A stretch of DNA of 37,659 nucleotides from a virus. Position numbers and translations under genes: made by a program. The stretch's first letter is position 1. Each line of letters begins with the position of its first letter. Under the pieces are notes generated by a model. It saw nothing but the letters and a program-made list of their open reading frames with translations. It did not search any database and had not been told where the DNA came from. Shown here piece after piece: positions 1 to 6,339 of this stretch. The stretch spans positions 1-37,659 of IMG/VR virus record IMGVR_UViG_3300037628_000290; one strand, given 5' to 3'.

Positions 1-316
1 TATAGGTATCGGCCTCATCAAGCAGCAATGAGTGTCTTTCTTTGTCTCTTTTAATTGCTGCTGCACTGGCCTTATTGAAAAATTTAGTATTAAAACCCAA
101 AGCATCTATTATCTTCATTAGGGTGCTTTTACCACTGTCTGGCAATACAGAGCTGATTAGAAATATTGGGAAATAATCAAAATGATCATGGAAATACATG
201 CCAAAAATCCAAAGAGCAGTGACGATTAATTCCGCCTTAATCATAGAGCATCGGCCTTCAATAAACCGATAACACTCATCAGCCAGCTTTCTACCATCTA
301 TAATTGCGTCACTCAT
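1..316 (-). CDS. P-loop NTPase/helicase, N-terminal part, cut by window edge
   Basis: The frame opens at ATG 316 and runs off position 1 after 105 codons without a stop. It carries a Walker A-like loop (LPDSGKST, about residues 61-68) and a Walker B-like LLLDEAD about 35 residues later. This spacing and the Pro-rich P-loop resemble DUF3631-type helicases fused or adjacent to phage and plasmid primases. The first glycine of the classical P-loop is missing, as is common in that group. The start overlaps the primase stop by ATGA (313-316), so the two are probably translationally coupled and unwind and prime DNA together. The family name is inferred; ATP binding is well supported. Confidence 0.75.
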   Translation of the reverse strand, partial: MSDAIIDGRKLADECYRFIEGRCSMIKAELIVTALWIFGMYFHDHFDYFPIFLISSVLPDSGKSTLMKIIDALGFNTKFFNKASAAAIKRDKERHSLLLDEADTY

Positions 317-1188
317 AGCTTTACTCCATCATTTGCTAAATCATTAAAATCAAAGCCAACTTGCTTAGGCATAATGAACGTAGCATCAATAGCTTTCATC
401 GCCTCTCTAGCCTTAATTTCTCCTGTGCCCATGGTTTCACCTATCATCGGCGTATCATTATCTGCTGCGATAGTTATTTTACCCTCTGGATATTTCTTCC
501 TGATGTTAATGCTAACCGGTTTTAGGTTGTTAGCATCAAAGGCAACCACAACCAGGCCTTTGTAGGCTTCATATATGGAAGCTCCAGTCGCATACCCCTC
601 GCAGATAAAGATATTATCAGAATAAAGTGCCCCGAATTCGAAATAATTTCCCTTCTTGGGCGTGCCCTTAATGAAGTATTTATCACCATTAGGAAAGATT
701 CTCTGTAAGCCGACAAGCTTTTCATTATTGTTTCTTATGGGTACGAGAAGCTCACCCATCATTCCAACCTTAAGACCATAGCTCTTAACCTTCTTTGATT
801 GTAAGTAGGCATGACCAGAATACGCCTCACATGGAGCTGACTCCCACATTTCAACAGCTGAAAGGGCAGCTTTCTTGTGTCGCAAATGGTCATCTTTCTT
901 CCTTCTGAGCATGGATGCCCTCTGGAGAGATTTCATAGCAATGAGTTCTTTTGAAGATGAATTCTGAGCTGACTTAGATTGCCATGACTTTTTAAGCCCG
1001 CGCTTCCAGCAGCCATATGTGGCGTGGGCGAGATCAGTTGATGTATCGATATTTAGAACATACCAACACGGATAACCATTGTCACCACGCTGGGCAAATC
1101 TGTGAATTTCCCCGTCGGCAATTATTTCAGGTGGCGTTAATCCAGCTGCTAAGATTGCTTTCTTAAACTCGGTAATGTTATCATTCAT
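313..1188 (-). CDS. Toprim-domain DNA primase
   Basis: 291 aa. The C-terminal half has Toprim hallmarks: FICEGYATG (about 194-202, catalytic Glu197), VAFDAN (about 215-220) and AADND (241-245, the metal-binding D-x-D). The middle (about 120-180) resembles the conserved block preceding Toprim in plasmid and phage primases. No N-terminal CHC2 zinc finger is visible. The role would be RNA primer synthesis for phage replication, with the overlapping helicase downstream. A purine-rich Shine-Dalgarno (AGGAGG) lies about 10 nt before the ATG. A candidate promoter and a dyad precede it, so it probably heads the replication operon. Toprim assignment is firm; priming activity is inferred. Confidence 0.88.
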   Translation of the reverse strand: MNDNITEFKKAILAAGLTPPEIIADGEIHRFAQRGDNGYPCWYVLNIDTSTDLAHATYGCWKRGLKKSWQSKSAQNSSSKELIAMKSLQRASMLRRKKDDHLRHKKAALSAVEMWESAPCEAYSGHAYLQSKKVKSYGLKVGMMGELLVPIRNNNEKLVGLQRIFPNGDKYFIKGTPKKGNYFEFGALYSDNIFICEGYATGASIYEAYKGLVVVAFDANNLKPVSINIRKKYPEGKITIAADNDTPMIGETMGTGEIKAREAMKAIDATFIMPKQVGFDFNDLANDGVKL

Positions 1189-1245
1189 TTAATTGGTTCC
1201 TCCTTAACGAACTAATTAAGTCATGTTACAAAGATGACGCAAACT

Positions 1246-1286
1246 ATAACTAATGCGGTTATGATTACCTCAGCCGCTTTAGTTAT
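1246..1286. repeat. 13-bp inverted repeat upstream of primase
   Basis: Arms 1246-1258 and 1274-1286 (ATAACTAAtGCGG and its complement) match at 12 of 13 positions around a 15-nt loop. The right arm lies at the predicted transcription start of the primase operon, so it could be an operator or a hairpin in the 5' leader. There are no G-U wobbles to show which. Confidence 0.75.
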
Positions 1287-1288
1287 TT

Positions 1289-1316
1289 ATTCTACTCTTC
1301 AACTAAAAAATCTAAA
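1289..1316 (-). promoter_or_regulatory. sigma70-like promoter for primase-helicase operon
   Basis: On the minus strand, TTTAGA (1316-1311), a 16-bp spacer and TAGAAT (1294-1289, one mismatch to TATAAT). Predicted start about 1282, leaving a leader of about 95 nt containing the inverted repeat. Confidence 0.5.
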
Positions 1317-1337
1317 ACACTTATTTATATTTAAAAA

Positions 1338-1370
1338 AATGTCCCGGCTAATGTCCCGGCTAATGTCCCA
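1338..1370. repeat. tandem 12-bp direct repeats (iteron-like)
   Basis: Two perfect head-to-tail copies of AATGTCCCGGCT (1338-1349, 1350-1361) and a third partial copy (from 1362), just upstream of the primase promoter. Its last bases also form a small TCCC/GGGA dyad. The placement suits a protein-binding array, either a replication origin or an operator. The stretch 1189-1609 has no convincing gene; apart from this repeat it holds the promoter, the dyad and the RNA candidate listed separately. Confidence 0.7.
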
Positions 1371-1385
1371 TCGGGAAGTTTTAGG

Positions 1386-1424
1386 TAAAAAAAAGCACCG
1401 CGGAACGGAATAACCACAGTGCTT
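1386..1424 (-). terminator. rho-independent terminator
   Basis: On the minus strand, AAGCACUGUGG (1424-1414) pairs with CCGCGGUGCUU (1403-1393) over 11 bp, two of them G-U, with a 10-nt loop and a run of eight U. The G-U pairs would be C-A mismatches on the other strand, so it works leftward. It ends transcription from the 1610-2041 gene or the candidate RNA. Confidence 0.85.
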
Positions 1425-1529
1425 CAAACATACTAACAAGGACATACTATTTATTATAAGGACACTGCCGAGATACAACCTCTATCTCCACCCATTAGTG
1501 TCTTAAAGGTGGGGTCGTCCCGGCACCAA
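1386..1529 (-). ncRNA. candidate small structured RNA
   Basis: On the minus strand a weak promoter (TTGATT 1565-1560, 18-bp spacer, TGATAT 1541-1536) would start an RNA near 1529. The first part folds as a three-way junction: TGCCG/CGGCA (1525-1521 with 1470-1466) closes two arms, CCACC/GGTGG (1512-1508 with 1492-1488) and GAGATA/TATCTC around 1470-1488, sharing boundary bases. An intrinsic terminator ends it near 1386. Alternatively this is a structured 3' UTR of the gene ending at 1610. No open frame fits. I know no named family that matches. Confidence 0.45.
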
Positions 1530-1609
1530 ATAAGAATATCATCCTGTAAAGAATTTGCAAATCAAATAAAACAAAGCCATAACTATGATAAATCTCACCG
1601 CGGGATCCA

Positions 1610-2041
1610 TTATCCTAGCTCCGCAATGCCTTTGAGCTTAAGCAATGAGTTATATAAAACGGTAAAACAATCTGCAGTATCTTGCTCATAGCACGCTGCA
1701 TCCTCATATTCACTGGCAATCACTTCTATCCTCTCCAGCATATCATCAATCTCTTTTTGGGATATTTCCTCCCAAGAAAAGTCTAGCATCTCTCCAATTT
1801 CAAGACTGAGACGTTCAGCTTTTTTCAAAACTAGAGGTGTCATAGCTTCCAGGGCTGCACTCTTAGCCTCAATGATCTCATCCTTATACATAAGGTAGTG
1901 CTCATTGTTATCTAATTTAAAAAACTTATCTCGGTTTAGTAGGTCTACGCAATCTCTATTCACAGAGGGATTGCTTAGCTTGGCTGGCTCCTCGCCCTCA
2001 TCATATTGCGGGCTATATTCATCTCTTGATGGCTCATTCAT
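1610..2041 (-). CDS. hypothetical acidic protein
   Basis: 143 aa, acidic and largely helical, with a disordered N-terminus rich in Asp, Glu and Pro (first 30 residues). AGGAG stands 7 nt before the ATG. It is transcribed away from the recombination operon across a 69-bp intergenic region with a dyad, a position where phages often keep a regulator. No helix-turn-helix is visible in the protein, so calling it a repressor is not justified. No family recognised. Confidence 0.7.
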   Translation of the reverse strand: MNEPSRDEYSPQYDEGEEPAKLSNPSVNRDCVDLLNRDKFFKLDNNEHYLMYKDEIIEAKSAALEAMTPLVLKKAERLSLEIGEMLDFSWEEISQKEIDDMLERIEVIASEYEDAACYEQDTADCFTVLYNSLLKLKGIAELG

Positions 2042-2054
2042 TGTATTTCTCCTG

Positions 2055-2086
2055 TTGTATTAGTTGTTACATTGATGTATCATAAC
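2055..2086 (+). promoter_or_regulatory. promoter and operator-like dyad for recombination operon
   Basis: TTGTAT (2055-2060), a 17-bp spacer and TATCAT (2078-2083) form a sigma70-like promoter for the rightward operon. A 21-bp imperfect palindrome, GTTAC...CATAAC with core TGATgtATCA (2066-2086), covers its -10 box, the position expected for a repressor site controlling the rightward gene and possibly the leftward one. Confidence 0.5.
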
Positions 2087-2110
2087 ACGAGTAAATTAAG
2101 GAAGTATTAA

Positions 2111-2434
2111 ATGAGCACAAAGAAAGATTACGTATATAAATATAAAATGAGGCAAGGCGACCTAAGCCCTCAGCACCAGGAGCTAGAAAAAGCATTCTCG
2201 TATTTTGGCTCAATCAGAAAGACTGCCAAGGTTGCTGGTATACCTGCTTCGGGATTAGTTTTCCATAAGTATAAGGCAATTGAAAATGGCGAAGACTTAC
2301 TGCCTATCATTAGATCGTTAAAATTAGCCATCGCCTCAAATGGTTATATTAAGCCATCAGTACTAAGCCCCAAGACCCTTAAACTCTTTGATGAATGGGT
2401 CAAGATTGATTCAGGCTTGCCTTCAAACTACTAG
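2111..2434 (+). CDS. small basic protein, possible DNA-binding regulator
   Basis: 107 aa, first gene of the rightward recombination operon; AAGGAAG precedes the ATG. Residues about 34-55 (SIRKTAKVAGIPASGLVFHK) look like a helix-turn-helix: an Ala/Lys-rich first helix, a Gly turn and a second amphipathic helix. Being promoter-proximal, basic and next to an operator-like dyad, it could be a Cro-like or other early regulator. No family recognised; the DNA-binding role is inferred. Confidence 0.65.
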   Translation: MSTKKDYVYKYKMRQGDLSPQHQELEKAFSYFGSIRKTAKVAGIPASGLVFHKYKAIENGEDLLPIIRSLKLAIASNGYIKPSVLSPKTLKLFDEWVKIDSGLPSNY

Positions 2435-2476
2435 TCTGTTATGCTGATGCAACACTTACTAACTTGGATGTGAAAA

Positions 2477-2731
2477 ATGAAGATCGATATCAACGAATTC
2501 GCTGCCGCTCTAAGCAGGCAATCCTCAGCCAACTACAAATTAGCTAAAGACATTACTGAGCTTAGACTCACTGGTGTTTTAGTTAACAACCTAATCACTG
2601 AGGCTGAGTTCTTCCAAAGAGAGGAAGAATACCAAGCTACGATTGATGCGTATTTTGCTTACAACTACGAGTGCTGTAATGGCTACGAGAGAACCGATAT
2701 AAATAATTATTGTGACATAAGAGGAGTTTAA
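2477..2731 (+). CDS. hypothetical protein
   Basis: 84 aa, second in the rightward operon, two bases before the ERF gene. The N-terminal two thirds look helical. The C-terminus is rich in Tyr, Asn and Cys (YNYECCNGY). No domain recognised. Its place suggests an early accessory function. Confidence 0.65.
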   Translation: MKIDINEFAAALSRQSSANYKLAKDITELRLTGVLVNNLITEAEFFQREEEYQATIDAYFAYNYECCNGYERTDINNYCDIRGV

Positions 2732-2733
2732 CT

Positions 2734-3429
2734 ATGACCGAAGTAAATAAAGCATTATTGAAAATCAAAGCTGTTGCAATGGAAGTATCTTACTTACAGT
2801 GTGATGCTCTCAACAAAGATCAAAAGTTTAAATATGTAAAAGCATCAAAGGTAATGGCTGCATGTAGAGCGTCCATGCTTATGCACAACTTAATAATGAC
2901 CACAACTATGCTTTCACATGAGGCAGGCAAATATACCTCAGCGAGAGGAGGCAATCTGTTCATGGCTACAGTTAAGATCGAAGTTACGTTTCACGATCTC
3001 GATTCTGGTGAGTCTATATCCTTTTCCTATTATGGCACTGGCATGGATGTATCGGATAAGGCTGTTGGTAAGGCTACAACTTATGCTGTTAAGTATGCGC
3101 TCTTGAAGACATTCTTAATTGAAACTGGCGAAGATGATCCAGACAACGAAACACTGGAATCAATAAGCGATAAACAGCTGGAATCAGTTGTAATAGACAA
3201 GTACGGCCTAAACGATAAGTTAAAAGCTGCCGCAGAGGAAGGCATCGACCATCTAAAGGAAGTATGGGAAACAGAGTTTAGCGCAAATGAGAAAAAACTA
3301 ATGATGTCGCAATTGATTAAGCATATAGAAGAAGCCACAAAGGAATCAAATCGCCCAATGACTCAAGAGGAAAGAGACATTGTAGAGATGGAAAGGAATG
3401 CGATGACGCCACCAGAACTGAGGAAATAA
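2734..3429 (+). CDS. erf: ERF-family single-strand annealing recombinase
   Basis: 231 aa. The N-terminal domain (about 1-140) matches the ERF family: a leading helix, FKYVKASKVMAACRASMLMHNL, a basic/Gly loop (KYTSARGGNLF), then VTFHDLDSGESISFSYYGTGMD and the family hallmark KAVGKATTYAVKYALLKTFLIETGEDDPD. Such proteins form rings that anneal complementary single strands, for recombination and for concatemer or circle formation. The C-terminal tail (about 140-231) is charged and variable, as is usual. Gp157 and SSB lie in the same operon, a common association. GAGGAG precedes the ATG. Confidence 0.92.
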   Translation: MTEVNKALLKIKAVAMEVSYLQCDALNKDQKFKYVKASKVMAACRASMLMHNLIMTTTMLSHEAGKYTSARGGNLFMATVKIEVTFHDLDSGESISFSYYGTGMDVSDKAVGKATTYAVKYALLKTFLIETGEDDPDNETLESISDKQLESVVIDKYGLNDKLKAAAEEGIDHLKEVWETEFSANEKKLMMSQLIKHIEEATKESNRPMTQEERDIVEMERNAMTPPELRK

Positions 3430-3431
3430 AA

Positions 3432-3683
3432 ATGAAATTAACTGACGAAGAGGTTTATAAAATACGAATAAAAGCCTGCAACAGAGTAGGGAGAAATATC
3501 AATTACACTTTAAATGTTCTTGCGGGAGAGCGGTCGGTATTGCCAGAAGACGCAAACGAGGAGAGCGAATTCTTAACAACTACCATCAATATATATGGGC
3601 AGATGTTACATACTTTAGATGACATAAGAGACCATATAGAAAAACTATTTAACAACGAGGTAACTAAAAATGAAACTTTATAA
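3432..3683 (+). CDS. hypothetical protein
   Basis: 83 aa, between ERF and Gp157, overlapping Gp157 by 14 nt. Predominantly helical and charged, with no cysteine cluster or membrane segment. No family recognised. Overlapping starts and stops imply coupling with the recombination genes. Confidence 0.65.
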   Translation: MKLTDEEVYKIRIKACNRVGRNINYTLNVLAGERSVLPEDANEESEFLTTTINIYGQMLHTLDDIRDHIEKLFNNEVTKNETL

Positions 3684-4164
3684 AATAAAAAATGACATCC
3701 TTGATCATTTAGATTCTATGCTTGAACTAGAGCCAGAATCTTTCGAATACAAGGAAAAACTGGTTGACCTAGGAAAGCTAGAGGAAGACTTTGATGCTAA
3801 AGTTAGGAACGTAGGGGCTTATTATAAGAATATAAAATCTGATATTGAAGCCATGAAAGAATACGAAAAAAGCATGAGAGCAAAAAGGACTGCAGCTGAA
3901 AATCATATTAAAAGATTGAAAGAGTATCTTAAGTTCAATATGGAAGAGGCCGGGATTACCAAAATAAACAGTCTTGAGTTTAATATATCTATTAGAAAAA
4001 CACCGGAAAGGGTGGTAATAGATAATCCTTTTGAAATTCCCAAGGAATACATCTCGTCAACTGATGTTCATTTTGATAAAAAGGCCATCAAAAGTGCCAT
4101 CCAAGGTGGCGATATGCTGCCCGGAGTGCACTTGGAAAATGGCAATACAATAATTATTAAATAA
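3670..4164 (+). CDS. Siphovirus Gp157-family protein
   Basis: 164 aa. The N-terminal 100 residues are a long helical, probably coiled-coil segment (KLEEDFDAKVRNVGAYYKN...EKSMRAKRTAAENHIKRL). The C-terminal part has the Gp157 signature: an EYLKFNMEEAGI turn, strands around SIRKTPERVVIDN, IPKEYI, and a closing 'DKKAIKSAIQGGDMLPGVHLE' type segment. The family is linked to phage resistance in Streptococcus thermophilus phages and usually sits next to ERF, RecT or SSB genes; its biochemical role is unclear. Start and length are normal for the family. Confidence 0.85.
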   Translation: MKLYKIKNDILDHLDSMLELEPESFEYKEKLVDLGKLEEDFDAKVRNVGAYYKNIKSDIEAMKEYEKSMRAKRTAAENHIKRLKEYLKFNMEEAGITKINSLEFNISIRKTPERVVIDNPFEIPKEYISSTDVHFDKKAIKSAIQGGDMLPGVHLENGNTIIIK

Positions 4165-4176
4165 GGGATAAAGATA

Positions 4177-4503
4177 ATGACTGATAATACCTGCAAGATT
4201 GACTATAAAAAGCTTTACGGCAACGCGGCTAAAGCGCGAGCAGATGAGATTGTGCTTAAATATCTTAGACAAATGCTTGTGGACTCCGAAGGAATCGTTG
4301 ACAAAAATCTCGAGAAGCTGGGAGCCGAGGAGGTAGACCTAGGGATAATGATTCCTGTGACAAAGAGCACAGATTTAATGCATCTTTTTGTAGCAATGGA
4401 GGTTAGAGCCAAAATGAGACATATTGTGGAAGGAGTTGAAGAAGCTGATGCAGCTGTAGCGGCTGAAGACGATGAAAAAGAGGAGAAAAACAATGTTACC
4501 TAA
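4177..4503 (+). CDS. hypothetical protein with acidic tail
   Basis: 108 aa. The N-terminal 85 residues look like a compact helical domain; the last 20 residues are almost all Glu, Asp, Ala and Lys. GGGATAAAGATA precedes the ATG. It overlaps the next gene by 11 nt, and the next gene's Shine-Dalgarno lies inside its acidic tail. No family recognised; position suggests a replication or recombination accessory protein. Confidence 0.65.
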   Translation: MTDNTCKIDYKKLYGNAAKARADEIVLKYLRQMLVDSEGIVDKNLEKLGAEEVDLGIMIPVTKSTDLMHLFVAMEVRAKMRHIVEGVEEADAAVAAEDDEKEEKNNVT

Positions 4504-4999
4504 AATAACAAAAGAAGAGCAAGCGCTAATCGACTGGACTAATGGGATGACAGCCAGGTTCGAGAAGATAGCTGAAACGGAGGACATTGATAATCTAGAA
4601 AAAGCGTGGGATAAGCTTTCGCCACCAGAACAAAGGCAACTAGACCCGTATTTAAAAGATGCTATAAACACGGCTCTTGAAAAGAACATAAAAGAAGAAA
4701 TGGCGGGGAGGTTTGACGATCATCTTTTTACCCAAGAAGAGTTAGATAAGATTATAAATGACGGCATAGATAAGGCCGAAGAAGAAGTTAAAAAAGAAGA
4801 ACAGACGCTAATAGCTAAATTTGAAGCAATAGCTGTAGCTCACGGTGGCGATGCAATCGATGACGCATGGTATAACCTCATGCCAGAACAGCGATCACTG
4901 CTCAAGCCGTATTTGAGTGGGTTTCACCAAATAGCAACCGATGTCCACGCTGACTTTTCTCCTCTTGTACAGATTAAAGAGGAGAGAGATAATGCTTAA
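4493..4999 (+). CDS. hypothetical protein with internal duplication
   Basis: 168 aa from ATG 4493, chosen because GAGGAG lies 8 nt upstream; an ATG at 4472 has no such site. The protein has two diverged copies of a 40-residue helical unit: about 21-61 (ARFEKIAE...AWDKLSPPEQRQLDPYLK) and about 108-149 (AKFEAIAV...AWYNLMPEQRSLLKPYLS), joined by a charged helix. The shared pattern is A-K/R-FE-x-IA, then AW, L, PEQR, L and PYL. Highly acidic overall. No family recognised. Overlaps the next gene by 8 nt. Confidence 0.7.
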   Translation: MLPKITKEEQALIDWTNGMTARFEKIAETEDIDNLEKAWDKLSPPEQRQLDPYLKDAINTALEKNIKEEMAGRFDDHLFTQEELDKIINDGIDKAEEEVKKEEQTLIAKFEAIAVAHGGDAIDDAWYNLMPEQRSLLKPYLSGFHQIATDVHADFSPLVQIKEERDNA

Positions 5000-5507
5000 G
5001 AAATTTACAGACTGGCTCAGAAGACGGCCAGCAACGCCGGTTTCGAGGGGTTCGAGTTCTTCCGAGGGAAGCATAGAACACGCCTCGTTCGCCGAGCCTG
5101 TTGGCAGCTATCAAAGCATACACTTGTCGCAAATTAGTGACACAAGTTTGTCACAAGTTAGCGCGGCAGAACCTGTCGGCTCTGGTCGCTCTAATCCAAT
5201 ACCCATCCCCCACAGCGATCAGAAAGATCATGAGCCTATGTGTTCAGACGGTGAATACAGCGATGCAGAACCGATGCCGCAACCACCAGGACATGAGCTA
5301 CTGCAGGTACCGCGCATCCCTAGATCAGAAATACCATGGCCTCTGGAGTGGCTCGATGATTACGATTCTGACAACACTGACGCCCCCACAATTGCAATGC
5401 CGCAACCACCAGCATCGGAAAGCGTAGATGAAAAAGAGCTGAGCAATCAGTCACAGGCTGATGTAGACTCAGGCAAAGCTGAATTAAGAATAAACATACC
5501 TAATTAG
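4992..5507 (+). CDS. Ser/Pro-rich, mostly disordered protein
   Basis: 171 aa from ATG 4992, preceded by GAGGAGAGAGATA and overlapping the previous stop. A short basic amphipathic N-terminus (KKFTDWLRRR, 3-12) is followed by about 155 residues rich in Ser, Pro, Asp and Glu, predicted disordered. It has short internal repeats: AEPVGS twice, MPQPP twice and EPM twice, with many SQ/SD steps. The third-codon-position pattern and the perfect operon spacing to SSB argue it is real. No domain recognised. The basic head could bind membrane or nucleic acid; the tail could be a protein-interaction platform. Both roles are speculation. Confidence 0.65.
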   Translation: MLKKFTDWLRRRPATPVSRGSSSSEGSIEHASFAEPVGSYQSIHLSQISDTSLSQVSAAEPVGSGRSNPIPIPHSDQKDHEPMCSDGEYSDAEPMPQPPGHELLQVPRIPRSEIPWPLEWLDDYDSDNTDAPTIAMPQPPASESVDEKELSNQSQADVDSGKAELRINIPN

Positions 5508-5516
5508 GAGAACGAC

Positions 5517-5966
5517 ATGCATTCAATGGCAAAGATACAACTGATAGGCCGCTCTGGTCAGGACGTTAAAATGATCGATTGTAAAAATGGATCGCGAATG
5601 GCAGCCTTTTCTGTTGCCGTAAACAAGAGCAAGAAAGATACAGAAACCAACGAGTGGAAGACGAAAACTATTTGGTTTAATTGTATTGCCTTTAAATACA
5701 CAGCAGAAAGTGCTGAAAGGATCGTAACCAAGGGTGCGTACATCTATGTTGACGGAAACTTGGATAGCAAATTTACAGATGTCGGCGGAATCCAGCAAGA
5801 GTCTTTTACTGTTATTGCAAATGAAGTTAAGCTGCTCGAAAAAAGACAGATGGATAAGCAGCAGTCATTTGATGAGCTTCATTCAAAAGCTACTGCGGCA
5901 AAGAAAGCCGACGCAGTCGATCCAAAATTCGACGACAATCTTGACGACATAGCATGGCCACAATAA
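5517..5966 (+). CDS. ssb: single-stranded DNA-binding protein
   Basis: 149 aa with a bacterial-type OB fold: KIQLIGRSGQDVKM (about 5-18), AAFSVAVNKSKKD, WKTKTIWFNCIAFKYTAESAERIVTKGAYIYVDGNL and SFTVIANEVKLLEKR, the usual SSB order. The C-terminus is acidic (DDNLDDIAWPQ) but lacks the exact DDIPF tip used by host SSB for partner binding. It coats single strands in replication and in ERF-dependent annealing. AGGAG lies 7 nt before the first ATG, favouring it over the ATG at 5526. It overlaps the next gene by 13 nt. Confidence 0.92.
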   Translation: MHSMAKIQLIGRSGQDVKMIDCKNGSRMAAFSVAVNKSKKDTETNEWKTKTIWFNCIAFKYTAESAERIVTKGAYIYVDGNLDSKFTDVGGIQQESFTVIANEVKLLEKRQMDKQQSFDELHSKATAAKKADAVDPKFDDNLDDIAWPQ

Positions 5967-6265
5967 AAGTTCTTAGCGATATAAAGATTGCTAAATCCAG
6001 GGCATCGTATGGCAAAGCCCTTACAGCATCGCGCAAGGCATTTGAAGATTTTCTTGAGTCCGTCTTTGATGAATATGAAGAACATTTTAATAATTTTCCA
6101 GAGCTAATGAGCGATGAAGATAGAGCTTGGACAGTTAACGTCTGGCATGATCAAAATGAACTTCTCGGAACATTCACTATCAATTTGGATATACTAAGGC
6201 AAGGATGTTTGAGGGATGACATGATGTGTATTTGCGATGGCGAGGATGATAAACGGGAAACATAA
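5954..6265 (+). CDS. hypothetical protein
   Basis: 103 aa, starting inside the last codons of ssb. The N-terminus is basic and helical; the C-terminal half is acidic with an IxLDILRQGCLRDDMMCICDGEDD segment. No metal site is obvious from three scattered Cys. No family recognised. It is the last small gene before the terminase, after a 74-bp gap. Confidence 0.6.
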   Translation: MATIKVLSDIKIAKSRASYGKALTASRKAFEDFLESVFDEYEEHFNNFPELMSDEDRAWTVNVWHDQNELLGTFTINLDILRQGCLRDDMMCICDGEDDKRET

Positions 6266-6339
6266 ATTATGCTGTATTTGCCTGATTACGGAAAAAACAG
6301 AATATAAAATGTAGTAAATAATACTAAGCAAGGACGCTT

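Noticed and set aside
1509-1691. 60-codon plus-strand frame across the end of the 1610 gene
   Set aside because: No ribosome site, it overlaps a better supported minus gene, and it covers half of the RNA candidate.
1610-2041. CI-like repressor with lysogeny switch
   Set aside because: Divergent layout fits, but no helix-turn-helix or protease domain in this protein and no integrase in the window.
5040-5075. tRNA-like GGTTCGAGTTC in the disordered protein gene
   Set aside because: No acceptor, D or anticodon arm fits, and it lies in an open coding frame.
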